DNA from: Sorangium aterium
Lineage (GTDB): Bacteria > Myxococcota_A > Polyangia > Polyangiales > Polyangiaceae
Direction of reading: 5' to 3'
Assembly (NCBI RefSeq): GCF_028368935.1
Contig: NZ_JAQNDK010000002.1
Span: 558,001-622,000, forward strand
Length of the DNA: 64,000 nucleotides
The notes under the pieces were generated by a model. That model did no database searches. It saw only the letters and a program-made list of their open reading frames with translations, and was not told the origin of the DNA. A program made the position numbers and the translations under genes. The first letter of the stretch is position 1. Each line of letters begins with the position of its first letter. Below, in pieces: positions 28,394 to 38,700 of this stretch.

Positions 28394-30754
28394 GTGACAA
28401 CGCAGAGCCCCAGAGCGAGCGACGCTGACAGCAGCGTCGCCGCGTCCAACTTCATCCGCAACATCATCGCCGAGGACCTCGCCGCCGGCAGGCACACGCG
28501 GGTCGTGACCCGGTTCCCGCCCGAGCCGAACGGCTACCTGCACATCGGACATGCGAAGTCGATCCTGCTGAATTTCGGGCTGGCGGCGGACTTCGGGGGC
28601 GCATGCCACATGCGCTTCGACGACACGAACCCGGCCGCCGAGGACATGGAGTACGTGGAGTCGATCCTGCGGGACGTGCGCTGGCTCGGCGGCGACTGGG
28701 GCGACAAGCTCTTCTTCGCGTCGGACTACTTCGAGCGGCTTTACGCCTTCGCGGTGGAGCTCATCCAGAAGGGCAGAGCCTACGTGTGCAGCCTGAGCGA
28801 GGCAGAGACCCGCGAGCTCCGCGGCACCGTCACGGAGCCCGGTCGGGAGAGCCCCTACAGGAACAGGTCCGTCGCGGAGAGCCTGGATCTCTTCGCCCGG
28901 ATGAGAGCAGGGGAGTTCCCGGAGGGCGCGCACGTGCTCAGGGCCAAGATCGACATGGCCGCTCCCAACATGAAGATGCGCGATCCGCCGATCTACCGCA
29001 TCAAGCGCGCGCGCCACTACCGGACGGGCGACGCGTGGTGCGTCTACCCGCTCTACGACTTCGCTCACAGCCTCTCCGACGCGATCGAGGGGATCACCCA
29101 CTCGATCTGCACGCTGGAGTTCGAGAACAACCGGGAGCTGTACGACTGGATCGTCGAGCACCTCGACGTCCCGTCCCGCCCTCGCCAGTACGAGTTCGCT
29201 CGGCTCAACCTGAGCTACACGGTGATGAGCAAGCGAAAGCTGCTCGCGCTCGTGAAGGGCGGGCTCGTGACGGGCTGGGACGACCCGCGCATGCCCACCA
29301 TCGCCGGCCTCCGGCGCCGCGGGGTGACGCCCGAGGCCATCCGCTCGTTCTGCGAGGAGATCGGCGTCGCCAAGACGAACAGCATGGTGGACATCGCCAA
29401 GTTCGAGTCGTGCGTCCGAGACGACCTGAACCTCCGCGCCCCGCGCGTCATGGCGGTGCTGCGCCCCCTCCGGGTCGTCCTCGAGAACTACCCCGAGGGG
29501 CAGGTCGAGGAGATCGACGCGCCCTACTGGCCCGAGGACGTGCCGAGGGAAGGCTCCCGGAAGGTCCCCCTGTCCCGGGTGCTCTACATCGAGCGCGACG
29601 ACTTCCTCGAGGACCCCCCCAAGAAGTGGTTCCGGCTCGCGCCCGGGCAGCAGGTGCGGCTCCGCTACGCCGGGTTCATCACCTGCCGCGAGGTGGTGAG
29701 AAACGAGGCTACAGGAGAGGTCGTCGAGCTCCGGTGCACGTACGATCGCCCCACGAAGAGCGGTGAGGCGCCCGACGGGCGCAAGCCGAAGGGAACCTTG
29801 CACTGGGTCTCGGCCGCCCACGCGCTCCCCGCCGAGGTCCGGCTCTACGACCGGCTCTTCACGGTCGAGCGGCCCGACGCGGTCGAGGAGGGAAAGGATT
29901 TTCTGGAGAACTTGAATCCTGGTTCGCTGGTTGTCCTGAGCGGGTGTCAGGTGGAACCGAGCCTGTCCACGGTCGAGAAGGGGAGCCATGTCCAGTTCGA
30001 GCGCCAGGGGTTCTTCTTCGTGGATCCCGTCGATTCCGCGCCCGGCGCGCCCGTCTTCAACCGCACGGTGGCGCTCAAGGACTCATGGTCGAGGCTCTCG
30101 GCCGAGAGGCCCGCTCGGGCCGCCGAGCCCGCGCCCGCGGGCCCCGCCGCCAAGGCGCCGCCGCCGGAGCCTCGGCGCGAGCGCGCGCCCTTCGAGGAGC
30201 GCCTCGCGCGGCTCGACCCGGCGCGGGCCGAGAAGGCCAGACACCTCATCGAAACACGTGGGATACCGGGCGACGACGCGGTGGTCCTGGCCGACGACGA
30301 CGGCCTCCTCCGGCTCTTCGAGGAGACGGTCGCCGCGCACGACAACCCCCGGGGCGCCGCCAACTGGGTCATCCACTCGCTGGCCCGCGAGCTGAAGGAC
30401 AGGAAGACAGGCGACCTCCCCGTCTCGGGGGCGCAGCTCGGCGAGCTCCTGGCGCTGATCGATGACGGGACGATTTCCGGGAAGATCGCAAAAGATGTCC
30501 TCGCTGAGATAATGCAGCACGGCGGTAGCCCGAAGGCGATCGTCGCGCAGAGAGGGCTCCGGCAGGTCGCCGACGAAGGCGCCCTGGAGCGGATCGTCGA
30601 CCAGATCATCGCCGGTCATCCAGGCGAGGTTTCCCGCTTCCGCGCGGGGAATTCGAAGCTGATCGGGTTCTTCGTCGGTCAGGTCATGAAGGCCTCCGGC
30701 GGCAAGGCGAACCCGGACCTGGTCAATACGCTGCTGGCCAGGAAGCTGGCGTAA
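28394..30754 (+). CDS. glnS: Glutaminyl-tRNA synthetase with C-terminal YqeY-like domain
   Basis: 786 residues from GTG 28394; the open frame extends upstream but is low-complexity Pro/Arg without homology. GTG 28382 is an alternative. Class I signature [14 protein letters not shown] (about 45-58), MRFDDTNP, and the KMSKS-type VMSKRKLL (about 277) identify GlnRS; the anticodon-binding beta barrels run to about 570. Residues 600-786 form an extra domain like YqeY/GatB tails ([60 protein letters not shown]), as described for Deinococcus GlnRS, where it helps tRNA binding. It charges tRNA-Gln directly, so the cell need not rely on the GatCAB route. About 300 bp of leader without a gene precede it. 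Confidence 0.97.
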   Translation: MTTQSPRASDADSSVAASNFIRNIIAEDLAAGRHTRVVTRFPPEPNGYLHIGHAKSILLNFGLAADFGGACHMRFDDTNPAAEDMEYVESILRDVRWLGGDWGDKLFFASDYFERLYAFAVELIQKGRAYVCSLSEAETRELRGTVTEPGRESPYRNRSVAESLDLFARMRAGEFPEGAHVLRAKIDMAAPNMKMRDPPIYRIKRARHYRTGDAWCVYPLYDFAHSLSDAIEGITHSICTLEFENNRELYDWIVEHLDVPSRPRQYEFARLNLSYTVMSKRKLLALVKGGLVTGWDDPRMPTIAGLRRRGVTPEAIRSFCEEIGVAKTNSMVDIAKFESCVRDDLNLRAPRVMAVLRPLRVVLENYPEGQVEEIDAPYWPEDVPREGSRKVPLSRVLYIERDDFLEDPPKKWFRLAPGQQVRLRYAGFITCREVVRNEATGEVVELRCTYDRPTKSGEAPDGRKPKGTLHWVSAAHALPAEVRLYDRLFTVERPDAVEEGKDFLENLNPGSLVVLSGCQVEPSLSTVEKGSHVQFERQGFFFVDPVDSAPGAPVFNRTVALKDSWSRLSAERPARAAEPAPAGPAAKAPPPEPRRERAPFEERLARLDPARAEKARHLIETRGIPGDDAVVLADDDGLLRLFEETVAAHDNPRGAANWVIHSLARELKDRKTGDLPVSGAQLGELLALIDDGTISGKIAKDVLAEIMQHGGSPKAIVAQRGLRQVADEGALERIVDQIIAGHPGEVSRFRAGNSKLIGFFVGQVMKASGGKANPDLVNTLLARKLA

Positions 30755-30956
30755 ATCTCCCACCCACGCGCTGTTTCGCTTCCCCCCCGACGCGGGGTGC
30801 GCCCGAGTGCTGCGCTCTGCGTTATCCCACTCCCGGCACCTGACTACGTGACGTGTGTCGTGGCGGTGTGGAGGCGGTGTGCAGAAAGATGTCCAGCAAA
30901 ATCTCCATAAAATATTTGAACTTGATAGATGGAGTGGTGTAGATCTGATTGGTACT

Positions 30957-31793
30957 ATGGAATCTGCACGCCAGTTCGCTCTCCTCGCTTGCGTGGCTGT
31001 GTCGTTCTCGCAGGCTGCCTGCGTGGCGTCTGCCGAGCTCGAAGGGGATGACGAGGCGGTGGCGGAGGCCGAGCAGGAGGTCACGATTCACAACGCGCTG
31101 ACGGCCAACGCGTTGACGGCCAACGCGCTGACCGCCAATGCGTTGACCGCCAACGCGCTGACGGCCAACGCGCTGACGGCCAACGCGCTGACCGCCAACT
31201 CGCTGACGAGAGGCGCGCTCCGTGATCCCGTGTCGAGGGAGCTCCTCAGCTTCATTGTGAGCTGCGCTCTCCCCGAGGAGGACAGCATCGAGGTCAAGGT
31301 CGATGGGGTGTCCTACAGCTTTGACGGGGATCTCGGGCTCGCGCCCGAGTGGGGCAAGAAGCGCGGCTCGTGTGATGAAAACTGCCAGGAGTGGGTCTCC
31401 GCGTGCCTGCTGGCGCGCGTGAACTACCGGGGCGAGCACGTCATGATCTCGCTCCGCGGAAAGAACCCGGCGCTCTCGTCCACGAAGTGGGAGCGGGCGA
31501 GGTACGACACGCCGGAGGCGACCTACTTCGGCAACGTCTTCCACAAGCCGCAGAGCCTCTTCGCCTGCCTCGCGCCGGGCAAGAGGTCGATCCCGCGCGT
31601 CTGCGGGCCCTCGCTCGACAACTGCCCGATCGATGTCGTGGGCGAATGTGAGGACGTGTGCGATGGGCCGAAGCAGGACGGCAGCTTCTCGGACTGCCAC
31701 GACCGCGAGCCGCTCAAGCTGCCGTGCGGCGACCACGTCTTTCCGCGCGGCACCGATCGCTACAAGGCTTCAGTGTCCGTCTTCCTCGAGTAG
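30957..31793 (+). CDS. NALTA-repeat secreted protein, copy A of kinase module
   Basis: 278 residues from ATG 30957, chosen because it starts directly with a signal sequence (FALLACVAVSFSQAAC) that ends in a possible lipobox, Cys22. After an acidic stretch come eight 5-residue repeats (seven NALTA and one NSLTR). The C-terminal 190 residues are a globular, Cys-containing domain (SRELLSFIVSCALP, EWVSACLLARVN, HVMISLRGK, DNCPIDVVGECEDVC). The same layout and motifs recur in 40069-40920, so the two are paralogues. It is exported, probably lipid-anchored. Its stop is 11 bp before the start of the kinase-ATPase gene 31805, so both are likely one transcript. The family is unknown to me; the repeats resemble degenerate pentapeptide-repeat solenoids. 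Confidence 0.8.
   Translation: MESARQFALLACVAVSFSQAACVASAELEGDDEAVAEAEQEVTIHNALTANALTANALTANALTANALTANALTANALTANSLTRGALRDPVSRELLSFIVSCALPEEDSIEVKVDGVSYSFDGDLGLAPEWGKKRGSCDENCQEWVSACLLARVNYRGEHVMISLRGKNPALSSTKWERARYDTPEATYFGNVFHKPQSLFACLAPGKRSIPRVCGPSLDNCPIDVVGECEDVCDGPKQDGSFSDCHDREPLKLPCGDHVFPRGTDRYKASVSVFLE
31092..31211 (+). repeat. 15-bp tandem repeats encoding NALTA
   Basis: Eight 15-bp units encode NALTA x7 and NSLTR. Units vary at synonymous positions (ACG/ACC, GCG, CTG/TTG), so the repeat is kept at the protein level rather than being a very recent expansion. Confidence 0.93.
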
Positions 31794-31804
31794 CATCGAG
31801 CCGC

Positions 31805-34800
31805 GTGGATTCCGGCGCAGTCCTCGCGAGCCGCTTCGTCGTCGAGCAGCAGGTCGCGGCCGGGGGGATGGGGACGGTCTATCGCGCGCACGACCGCCTC
31901 GACGCCCGCCCGGTCGCCCTCAAGGTCCTCCACAGCCGCGAGGCGTTCGACGTCGAGCGGTTCGAGCGCGAGGCGCAGATCCTCGCCGAGCTGAGCCACC
32001 CGGGGATCGTGCGGTACGTCGCGCACGGGCGAACCACCGCCGGGGACCACTACCTCGCCATGGAGTGGCTGGAGGGGGAGGACCTGGCGGCGTGCCTCGC
32101 GCGCCGGCAGCTCGCGCTCGGAGAGAGCCTCGCGGTGCTGCGCAGGACGGCGGACGCGCTCGCCTTCGCGCACTCGCGCGGGATCATCCACCGCGACGTC
32201 AAGCCGAGCAACATTTTCCTCGTCGCCGGCGATGTCGGCCAGCTCAGGCTCGTCGACTTCGGGATCGCGCGCCCCGACGGGGAGTCGCGGCGGCTCACCT
32301 ACACGGGCGGGATCCTCGGAACCCCGGGGTACATCGCGCCCGAGCAGATCGAGGGCGGGGGCGCCCTCGACGCGCGGGCGGACGTGTTCTCGCTCGCGTG
32401 CGTCTTCTACGAGTGCGTCGCGGGACGCCCGGCCTTCGAGGGGGCGCACGTCATGGCGGCGCTCGCCAAGCTCCTGTTCCAGCAGACGCCCCGGCTGCGC
32501 GACGTCCGCGCGGACGTCCCGGAGCCGCTGGAGCGCCTCATGGACCGGATGATGGCGAAGAACCCCGAGGACCGGCCGCGCGACTGCGGCGACGTCGGGG
32601 TCGAGCTCGCGCAGATCGCTGAGGCGCTCGACGCTTGGGCGACGCCGCGGCCCGCCACGCTCGCCTCGCCGCGCGACGCGACCATGCGCTCGGCGCGGGT
32701 CGACGGGTTCCTCACGCGCAGCGAGCAGCGGCTCGTGTCCCTCGTGCTCGCCGGCGAGCCGGACGACGTGCAGATGAGCGTCGCGGCGGCCGGCGGCGTG
32801 CCGAGCGCCTTGGACGTCTCGAGCGTGCTGCAGGAGCTCTCGAGCGAGGGCCCGGGCTCCGCGGTGCCGCGCTCGGAGGTGCGGGCCGCGGTGGAGCCCT
32901 ACGGCGCGCACATCACGGAGATCTCGCGAGGTTCGCTCATCGCGATCCTCGCCGGCGCCGGGAGCGCCGTGGACCGGGCCGAGCGGGCGGCGCGGTGCGC
33001 GCTCGCGCTGCGCGCGCGGTTCCCAGGCATCCCGCTCGCCGTCGCCACGGGGCGCGGGGTGTCGTCGGCGAAGCTCATCGAGGGCGACGTCATCGACCGG
33101 GGGGTGCGCGCCCTGCGGGCCGCGCACGCCGGGGCGGTCCGGCTCGACGACGTGACCGCCAGCGTCGTCGGCGGCCGCCTCAAGGTGGAGAGCGACGAGA
33201 ACGGGCCGTTCCTCGCGACCGAGACGGCGGCCGACGAGAGCGTCCCCGTCCTGCTCGGCAAGCCGAGCGTCTGGGTCGGCCGCATCCGCGAGCTGTCCAT
33301 GCTGGAGGGCGTGTTCTCCGGGTGCGTGAGCGAGTCGCTGGCGAGCGCGGTGCTCGTCATCGGCGCGGCGGGGTCCGGGAAGTCGCGGCTCCGCCTGGAG
33401 TTCCTCACCCGGGTGCGGCGCCAGTTCGGGTCGGTGGAGATCCTCTCCGGGCGGGCCGAGTCGATGGCCGCGGGGTCTCCGTTCGGCCTCATCGCCGACG
33501 CGATCCAGAAGGCGGCGGGGATGCGCGAGGGCGAGCCGGTGGAGGCCCGGCGGCGCAAGCTGACGCGCCGGCTGGGGCGCCACCTGAGCGGCGAGGCGCT
33601 GAGCCGGATCTCGGCCTTCCTTGGCGAGCTCTCGCGGACGCCGTTCCCCGACGGCGAGACGAGCGGGCTGCGCGCGGCGCGCGACAACGCGATGCTCATG
33701 GCCGACGCGACGCGCGCGGCGTGGGAGGACTGGCTCGCGGCCGAGTGCGCGGCGCAGCCGGTGCTGCTCGTGCTCGAGGATCTGCACTTCGGCGATCCGG
33801 CGACCGTGCGCCTCATCGATCAGACGCTCCGGAACCTCCGGGACCTGCCGCTCATGCTGCTCGCTCTCGCCCGGCCCGAGGTGAGCAAGCAGTTCCCCGG
33901 GCTGTGGACCGACCGGGAGGTGCAGACGATCAAGCTCGGGCCGCTGCCCGCCAAGGCGAGCGAGCGCATGGTGCGGAGCGCGCTCGGCGAGGAGACGCCC
34001 GCCGAGACGGTGGCCCGGGTCGTGGACCGGGCCGACGGCAACCCGTTCTACCTGGAGGAGCTCATCCGCGCGGTCGCGACGGGCAAGGGGGACGTGCTGC
34101 CCGACTCGGTGCTGGGCACGGTCGAGGCGCGGCTCGACGCCGAGGGCCACGAGGCGAAGCGCGTGCTGCGGGCGGCGAGCATCTTCGGCGACCGCTTCTC
34201 GAAGCTCGCGGTGGCGGCGCTGCTCGGCGGCGCGACGCGGGTGAAGGAGACCGAGACGTGGCTCGACGCGCTCGCGGCGCGGGAGCTCATCGCCCCGGTC
34301 TCGACGCCGGGGTGGCTCATCCCGACGGACTACGTGTTCCGCCACGCGATCGTGCGCGAGGCCGCGTACGCGATGCTCACGGAGCCGGACCGCGCCCTCG
34401 GCCACAAGCTGGCCGGCGAGTGGCTCGAGCGCAGCGGGCACACCGACGCGATGGCGCTCGCGGAGCACTTCCGGCGCGGCGGCGAGCCGGGGCGCGCGGT
34501 GCGGTGGTACCGGAGGGCCGCGGAGCAGGCGCTCGAGGCGAACGATCTGGCGAGCGCGCTCGCGCGCGCCGAGATGGGCGTCCAGTGCGGGGCGGCCGAC
34601 GAGGAGCTCGGGCGGCTGCGGCTCGTGGAGGCCGAGATCGGGCTGTGGCAGGGAGAGGCCGTGCTCGCCGTGCAGCGCGGCACCGAGGCGGCGAGCCTCG
34701 TCCGGACCGGCAGCTCGCCGTGGTTCCGCGCCATCGGGCAGGTGATCATCGCCGAGGGGAAGCTCGGTCACTTCGATCGCGTCGAGGCGTGGGCGACGCG

Positions 34801-35752
34801 GGCGGCCGAGGCGGCGGGCGCGATCAGCGCGCGGATCATGTGCCTGTGCGACGCCGCGACGTTCCTGAGCTTCGGCGGCCGCTACGCGGCGGCCGACGCG
34901 CTGATCCAGATGCTCGAGGTGGTCGCGAGCGAGCCCGCCGGGCTCGAGCCGCAGGCGGCGGGGCTCTACCAGCAGGCGCGCGCGGTCCGGGCGAACACGA
35001 GGGGCGACATCGGGGCCGCGCTGAGCGGGTTCACGGCGGCGCTCGCGGCGTTCGAGCAGGCCGGCGACCGCCGGAACGCCTGCACGATACGCTCGAACCT
35101 GGGTTTCTTGTACGGCGAGCTCGGCGACTTCGAGGTGGCCGAGTCGGCGCTCCGGACGGCGCTCGCCGCGGCGCAGCGCATGGGCCTCGACGATCTGGAG
35201 ACGGCCGCGAGCCAGAACCTCGGCTACGTCATCGCCCACCTGGGGCAGCTCGAGGAGGCGAAGCTCCTCGAGCAGCGCGCCGCCGCGGCGTTCCAGCAGC
35301 AGGGCGACCGGCGCATGGAGGGCGTGACGCTGACGTACATGGCGAAGATCATGCTCCTGTCGGGCGATCCCGTGGCCGCCGAGCGCGAGGCGCGCGCCGC
35401 GGTCGAGGCGCTGGCGGTGGCGCCGCCGCTCCGCGCCGCCGCCGTGGCGGTGCTCTCGCGCGCGCTGCTCGCGCAGGGCCGCCCGGAGGAGGCGCTGCCG
35501 GCAGCGCGCGAGGCGTTCGTGCAGCTCGAGGAGGCGGGCTCGCTCGAGGAGGGCGAGTCGCTGGTGCGGCTCGCCTACGCCGAGGCGCTCGCGGCCGCGG
35601 GCGCCGCGAGCGAGGCGGCCGAGGCGCTCGCCGTCGCGCGCCAGCACCTGCTCGAGCGCGCGGCGAAGATCAGCGACGCGGCCTTTCGGGAGCGGTTCTT
35701 GACGTGCGTGCCCGACAACGCGAGGACCCTCGCGCTCGCTGCCGCCGGGTGA
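31805..35752 (+). CDS. Ser/Thr kinase-ATPase-TPR regulator, copy A
   Basis: 1,315 residues from GTG 31805, 11 bp after the NALTA protein. Kinase domain (about 9-270): GGMGTVYRAHD, ALKVLH, IIHRDVKPSNIF, LVDFGIAR and YIAPEQ, all catalytic residues present. Residues 304-475 resemble a class III nucleotide cyclase fold without its metal and base-binding residues (VSLVLAGE, ARCALALRARF, VATGRGVS). A P-loop ATPase follows (Walker A GAAGSGKSRL at about 520, Walker B LLVLEDLHFGD at about 655), then TPR-like helices from about 880 to the end. This is the layout of PknK-type signalling ATPases. It is cytosolic and probably converts a signal from the co-transcribed exported protein into phosphorylation or complex assembly. 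Convergent with a second copy, 34 bp away. Confidence 0.9.
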   Translation: MDSGAVLASRFVVEQQVAAGGMGTVYRAHDRLDARPVALKVLHSREAFDVERFEREAQILAELSHPGIVRYVAHGRTTAGDHYLAMEWLEGEDLAACLARRQLALGESLAVLRRTADALAFAHSRGIIHRDVKPSNIFLVAGDVGQLRLVDFGIARPDGESRRLTYTGGILGTPGYIAPEQIEGGGALDARADVFSLACVFYECVAGRPAFEGAHVMAALAKLLFQQTPRLRDVRADVPEPLERLMDRMMAKNPEDRPRDCGDVGVELAQIAEALDAWATPRPATLASPRDATMRSARVDGFLTRSEQRLVSLVLAGEPDDVQMSVAAAGGVPSALDVSSVLQELSSEGPGSAVPRSEVRAAVEPYGAHITEISRGSLIAILAGAGSAVDRAERAARCALALRARFPGIPLAVATGRGVSSAKLIEGDVIDRGVRALRAAHAGAVRLDDVTASVVGGRLKVESDENGPFLATETAADESVPVLLGKPSVWVGRIRELSMLEGVFSGCVSESLASAVLVIGAAGSGKSRLRLEFLTRVRRQFGSVEILSGRAESMAAGSPFGLIADAIQKAAGMREGEPVEARRRKLTRRLGRHLSGEALSRISAFLGELSRTPFPDGETSGLRAARDNAMLMADATRAAWEDWLAAECAAQPVLLVLEDLHFGDPATVRLIDQTLRNLRDLPLMLLALARPEVSKQFPGLWTDREVQTIKLGPLPAKASERMVRSALGEETPAETVARVVDRADGNPFYLEELIRAVATGKGDVLPDSVLGTVEARLDAEGHEAKRVLRAASIFGDRFSKLAVAALLGGATRVKETETWLDALAARELIAPVSTPGWLIPTDYVFRHAIVREAAYAMLTEPDRALGHKLAGEWLERSGHTDAMALAEHFRRGGEPGRAVRWYRRAAEQALEANDLASALARAEMGVQCGAADEELGRLRLVEAEIGLWQGEAVLAVQRGTEAASLVRTGSSPWFRAIGQVIIAEGKLGHFDRVEAWATRAAEAAGAISARIMCLCDAATFLSFGGRYAAADALIQMLEVVASEPAGLEPQAAGLYQQARAVRANTRGDIGAALSGFTAALAAFEQAGDRRNACTIRSNLGFLYGELGDFEVAESALRTALAAAQRMGLDDLETAASQNLGYVIAHLGQLEEAKLLEQRAAAAFQQQGDRRMEGVTLTYMAKIMLLSGDPVAAEREARAAVEALAVAPPLRAAAVAVLSRALLAQGRPEEALPAAREAFVQLEEAGSLEEGESLVRLAYAEALAAAGAASEAAEALAVARQHLLERAAKISDAAFRERFLTCVPDNARTLALAAAG

Positions 35753-35786
35753 CACGTCACGGGGCGGCGGCGCCGGGGCGGCTTGC

Positions 35787-38700
35787 CTACGCCGGCTGCG
35801 TCGGCTGATCCAGGGCGGCCTCCGCCGCTTCGCGCTCGGCGAGGGCGGCGGCGTGGCGGCGCAGCCGGTCGCCCATCACGTTCGGGATGCGCTCCGCGGC
35901 CTCGAGCGCGGCCGAGAGCGCGCCGCGCGCGGCGGCGAGCCGGCCGCGCCGCAGCGCGGTCACCGCGCGGATCTCGAGGACCTCGATGTGCTCCTGGCCC
36001 ACGGAGCTCTGCGCCGAGCGGTCCACGAGGGCGTCCCACGCGGCGTCGTCCGCGGCGCCCCTGTCCTGCGTGGCCAGATCGATCATGGCGCAGAGCACCT
36101 CCTCCGAGGGGACCATCAGCGCGTCGGCCTGGCCGTCCTCGCGGGCTCGCTCCTGCATCTCGCGCATCTGCTGGAACAGCGCGCGCGCCTCGGCCTGCTC
36201 GCCGCAATAGAAGAGGAACCGGGTCTTGAGGAGCAGCGCGACCGGCCGGCACGTCCCGCAGAACCGGTGCCGCTCGATGTCGAGCGCGCGATCGATGTGC
36301 GGCCTCGCCGCCGCGAGGTCGTCCATCAGGTAGAGGTACTCGCCGAGGTTGTACTCGCCGATCCGCTCCAGCCCGCTCTGGCCGAGGTCGCGCGCGAGCG
36401 CGAGCACCCGCTCGAGATCGGCGATCATCCGGGCCTTGTCGCCGCGGCACGCCCAGAGGAGCGCGCGGTTGTTCGTCACGGAGCAGAGGTGGAGCGTGTC
36501 GTGGTGCGCCTCGCAGAGCGCGATCGCCCGGCCGAGCGCGTCCTCGGCGTCGTCGAGCCGGCCGAGCCCCTGGAGGACGAAGCCGAGCATGAGCAGCGAG
36601 ATGACGAGCGTCTCGTACCCTTCGTCGCCGAGCGAGGCGGCCGACGCCGCGGCGCGCTCGAGCGCGGCGGCCGCCTCTTCCTCCTGGCTGAAGCGGTGGA
36701 GCGTGCGCCCGGCGCCGAGCGCGAGGCGCGCGGTGAGCGCCGGCGACAGCGTGATCTCTTCGGCGAGCACGCCCGCCTCCTCGACGCGCTCCTCGGAGCT
36801 CTTGAACTCGTCCATCCAGTCGAGCGCCGTGGCCTCGTCGAGCAGGATGTCGATCTGCGCCGGGACGTCGCCGCGCGCCCGCGCGATGGCCCGCGCGCTG
36901 GCGAAGTCGGCGAGCGCGTCGTGGTAGCGGCCGAGGCGGTAGCGCATGAGGCCGCGGCCCCGGTGCGCGGCCGCGCGATCGGGGCGCACCCCGCCCGGCG
37001 CGCGGCGGCTGGGCGGGCCTCCGCCGGGGGCCGTCGGCTCGATCGGCTGCTCCAGGGCGCGGCTGTAGAGCGTCTCCGCGTCGAGGTAGGCGTGCCGGGC
37101 GCGCGCGCGCTCCGCCAGGGTGAGGTAGGCGATCTCGGCGATCTCGCCGAGGCCCGCCTGGGCAGCGTGGTACGCGAACGGGATGAGGCGCTCGTTCTTG
37201 AGGTGCGGCGCGTCGCGCTCGCCGGCCTCGTCGCCCGCGGCGTCGCGGTGCAGCTTGAACGCCGCGAGGTGGACGCGCCGGCGGAGCGGCTCGGGCGCGC
37301 CGCGGGCCACCGCCTCGCGGACCAGCGCGTGTCGGAAGCCGATGCGGCCGCGCCGGTCCTGGACGAGGAGGTCCGCGGCGATCAGCCGCTTCACGGCGAC
37401 CGCGGCGTCGAGCGGGAGATCGTCGGCCTCGCCGTGCTCGTCGAGCCGGTGGAGCACGCCGGCCACCTCCGCGACCGCGACGTCGGGGCCGAGCAGCGCG
37501 ATGAGCCGCGCGTGCGCCTGGAGCGCGGGCGGGAGCGCGTCGATCTCGCCGAGGGCCAGCCAGTCGAGGAGCGGCATGTCGGGGAGCCGATCGAGCTCGT
37601 CGGTGGCGAGGTACCACGCGTCGCCGCGCGGGTGCCGGCGCACGATGCCCCCGCGCTTGAGGCCGCGCACGAGCTCGATGAGCAGGAGCGGGACGCCCTG
37701 CGCGCGCTCGACGAGGTGCGCGACCGCGGGCTCGGGCACGTCCTCCGCGGGCAGGAGCAGCCGCCGGCACAGGGCGATCGCGCTCTCGCGATCGAGCGCC
37801 TCGAGGCGGTAGGTCTCGCGGCGCGCGGCGCGCTCGCCGAAGGAGGGGCGCGCGCTCTCGAAGCTCGGCCGCCCGAACGCGCAGATGAAGAGCGGCGCCT
37901 GCGCCTCGGCGAGCGCCGCGTACTCGAGCGCGGCGAGCGCCGCGTCGTCGGCCACGTGCGCGTCGTCGAGCACCACGAAGAGCGGCGTCCGGCGCGATCG
38001 CCGGCGGAGGGCCTCGCCGGCGGCCACGGAGAGCGCGGCGCGGAGCGCGCCGGGCGCCGCGGAGAGCGCGCGGAGCTCCGGGTAGCGCTCCTCGGCGAGC
38101 GCGTCGTCGCTGATCCAGCCGAGCGCGAGCGCCACCGCGGCCCCGAGCTGCCCCTGCTGCGCGCCCGCGAGGCGGCGCCGCAGGAGCGCGCTGCCGCCGT
38201 CCGCCGGAGGGGACGACGGCAGCGCGAGCGCCCGCTGAAGGATCTCCCGGACGACGCGATCGGCCCCGCCGGCGACCGGCTCGCCGGTCCGGAGCTCGAT
38301 CACCTCGGCGCGCCCCTCGATCGCGCGCAGCCGCTGCGCGAGCGCGCCGGCGAGGCGGCTCTTGCCGTGGCCGGCCACCCCGATGACGCTGGCGATGGTG
38401 GGCGTCGCGGTCGCCACGGCGTCGCGCGCGCCCGCGACCAGCGCGTCGAGGACATCGCTCCGGCCGAAGAGCGGCTGGGAGCTCGAGTCGAACGCGGTGT
38501 CGGCGTCGGGCTGGGCGGCCGCCAGCCCGGGCCGGACGGAGGCCGGTCCTTGCGGGGGGAGGCCATCGCCCTGGGCCTGCGAGGCGTCGTCGCCGAGCGC
38601 CGCCGCGGCCGCCGGCGACAGGGTGAGGCCTGCAGGGCCGCCCGCCGCGAACCGGTCCTCCCGGTGGAAGAGCGGGCTCAGGAACCGCCGCGTGCCGTCG

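Noticed and set aside
31760-35755. 1,331-codon minus-strand frame opposite kinase copy A
   Set aside because: Antisense shadow; the plus-strand frame has all kinase and ATPase motifs.
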